Shown here: positions 13,276 to 13,514 of the stretch, one piece after another
Position numbering within the stretch: position 1 is the stretch's first letter
Layout of the letters: each line of letters starts with the position of its first letter
Source of the DNA: Pseudomonas sp.
GTDB taxonomy: Bacteria; Pseudomonadota; Gammaproteobacteria; Pseudomonadales; Pseudomonadaceae
DNA length: 13,514 nt
Assembly (NCBI GenBank): GCA_003525045.1
Contig: DQGF01000497.1
Location: forward strand, 476 to 13,989
Direction of reading: 5' to 3'
The notes under the pieces: model-generated
The model's database searches: none
What the model saw: the letters and a program-made list of their open reading frames with translations, nothing else
Told to the model about the DNA's origin: nothing
Program-made: the position numbers and the translations under genes

Positions 13276-13514
13276 AAGCGAAACCATTCAGATCGACATC
13301 GACGATGAACAGATGACCGGGACCTTCCTCAGCCCCAAGTCAAAAGTTCCGGGCGTGCTGTTTGTGCACGGCTGGGGCGGTAGTCAGGAGCGGGACCTTG
13401 AACGGGCAAAAGGTATCGCCGGTCTGGGGTGTGTGTGCCTGACGTTCGACTTGCGCGGGCACACGGGGGGCACCGGTATTCCGCTGACCCGGGTGACGCG
13501 TGAAGACAACCTGC
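13265..13514 (+). CDS. alpha/beta hydrolase (5' part, runs off the window)
   Basis: The first 83 residues are present. They start MTARSETIQIDIDDEQMTGT and contain VLFVHGWGGSQ (the oxyanion-loop HGWGGS) and CLTFDLRGHTGG (the usual FDxRGHG-like strand). Both are hallmarks of serine hydrolases of the alpha/beta fold, such as acylaminoacyl-peptidase-like or dienelactone-hydrolase-like enzymes. The nucleophile elbow would lie beyond the window. The ATG lies inside the last codons of the DUF3182 gene (11-bp overlap), which points to translational coupling and a shared pathway. Substrate unknown. Confidence 0.88.
   Translation, partial: MTARSETIQIDIDDEQMTGTFLSPKSKVPGVLFVHGWGGSQERDLERAKGIAGLGCVCLTFDLRGHTGGTGIPLTRVTREDNL

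Overview
The window looks like chromosomal DNA of a Pseudomonas of the fluorescens type. Three things suggest this. The order uvrA / MFS transporter / ssb is the one I know from Pseudomonas (PA4234-PA4232 in P. aeruginosa). The codon use is uniformly GC-rich. Three inverted REP doublets carry the TGTRGGAGC heads typical of fluorescent pseudomonads. There are no insertion sequences, integrases, tRNAs, rRNAs or CRISPR arrays.

Layout. The left edge (1-158, minus) holds the 5' end of uvrA. Divergent from it (350-2293, plus) are a YajR-like MFS exporter and ssb, 9 bp apart, closed by a strong terminator at 2330-2372. A REP doublet (2384-2487) lies where ssb converges with a long minus-strand block.

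From 10061 down to 4838 the minus strand carries a colinear cluster that matches the E. coli yjfI-J-K-L-M-C order: a DUF2170 protein, a PspA/IM30 protein, DUF2491, DUF350, a DUF1190 lipoprotein and a glutathionylspermidine-synthase-like ATP-grasp ligase. A complete rhomboid protease gene sits between yjfJ and yjfK, with a REP doublet just upstream of it. An OsmC-YcaO fusion gene follows on the same strand after 156 bp and ends inside the first REP doublet. The predicted yjfI promoter is bracketed by two copies of the palindrome TCACGCGTGA whose centres are 45 bp apart; one overlaps the likely transcription start.

A terminator (10167-10204) separates this cluster from an isochorismatase-type cysteine hydrolase (10224-10778, minus). 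That gene is divergent from a GlxA-type regulator (DJ-1/PfpI plus AraC domains, 10880-11872). A perfect 28-bp REP doublet and a candidate promoter with two direct repeats then precede a DUF3182 gene (12166-13275). Its 3' end overlaps an alpha/beta-hydrolase gene that runs off the right edge.

How the genes may work together. The yjf cluster looks like an envelope-stress or membrane-maintenance module: a PspA coat protein, a small four-helix membrane protein, a cysteine-containing lipoprotein, an intramembrane protease and a peptide/polyamine ligase. Its substrate and purpose are not known to me. It is the best candidate here for an under-described system; the evidence is gene order, intact catalytic motifs and the operator layout, not experiment.
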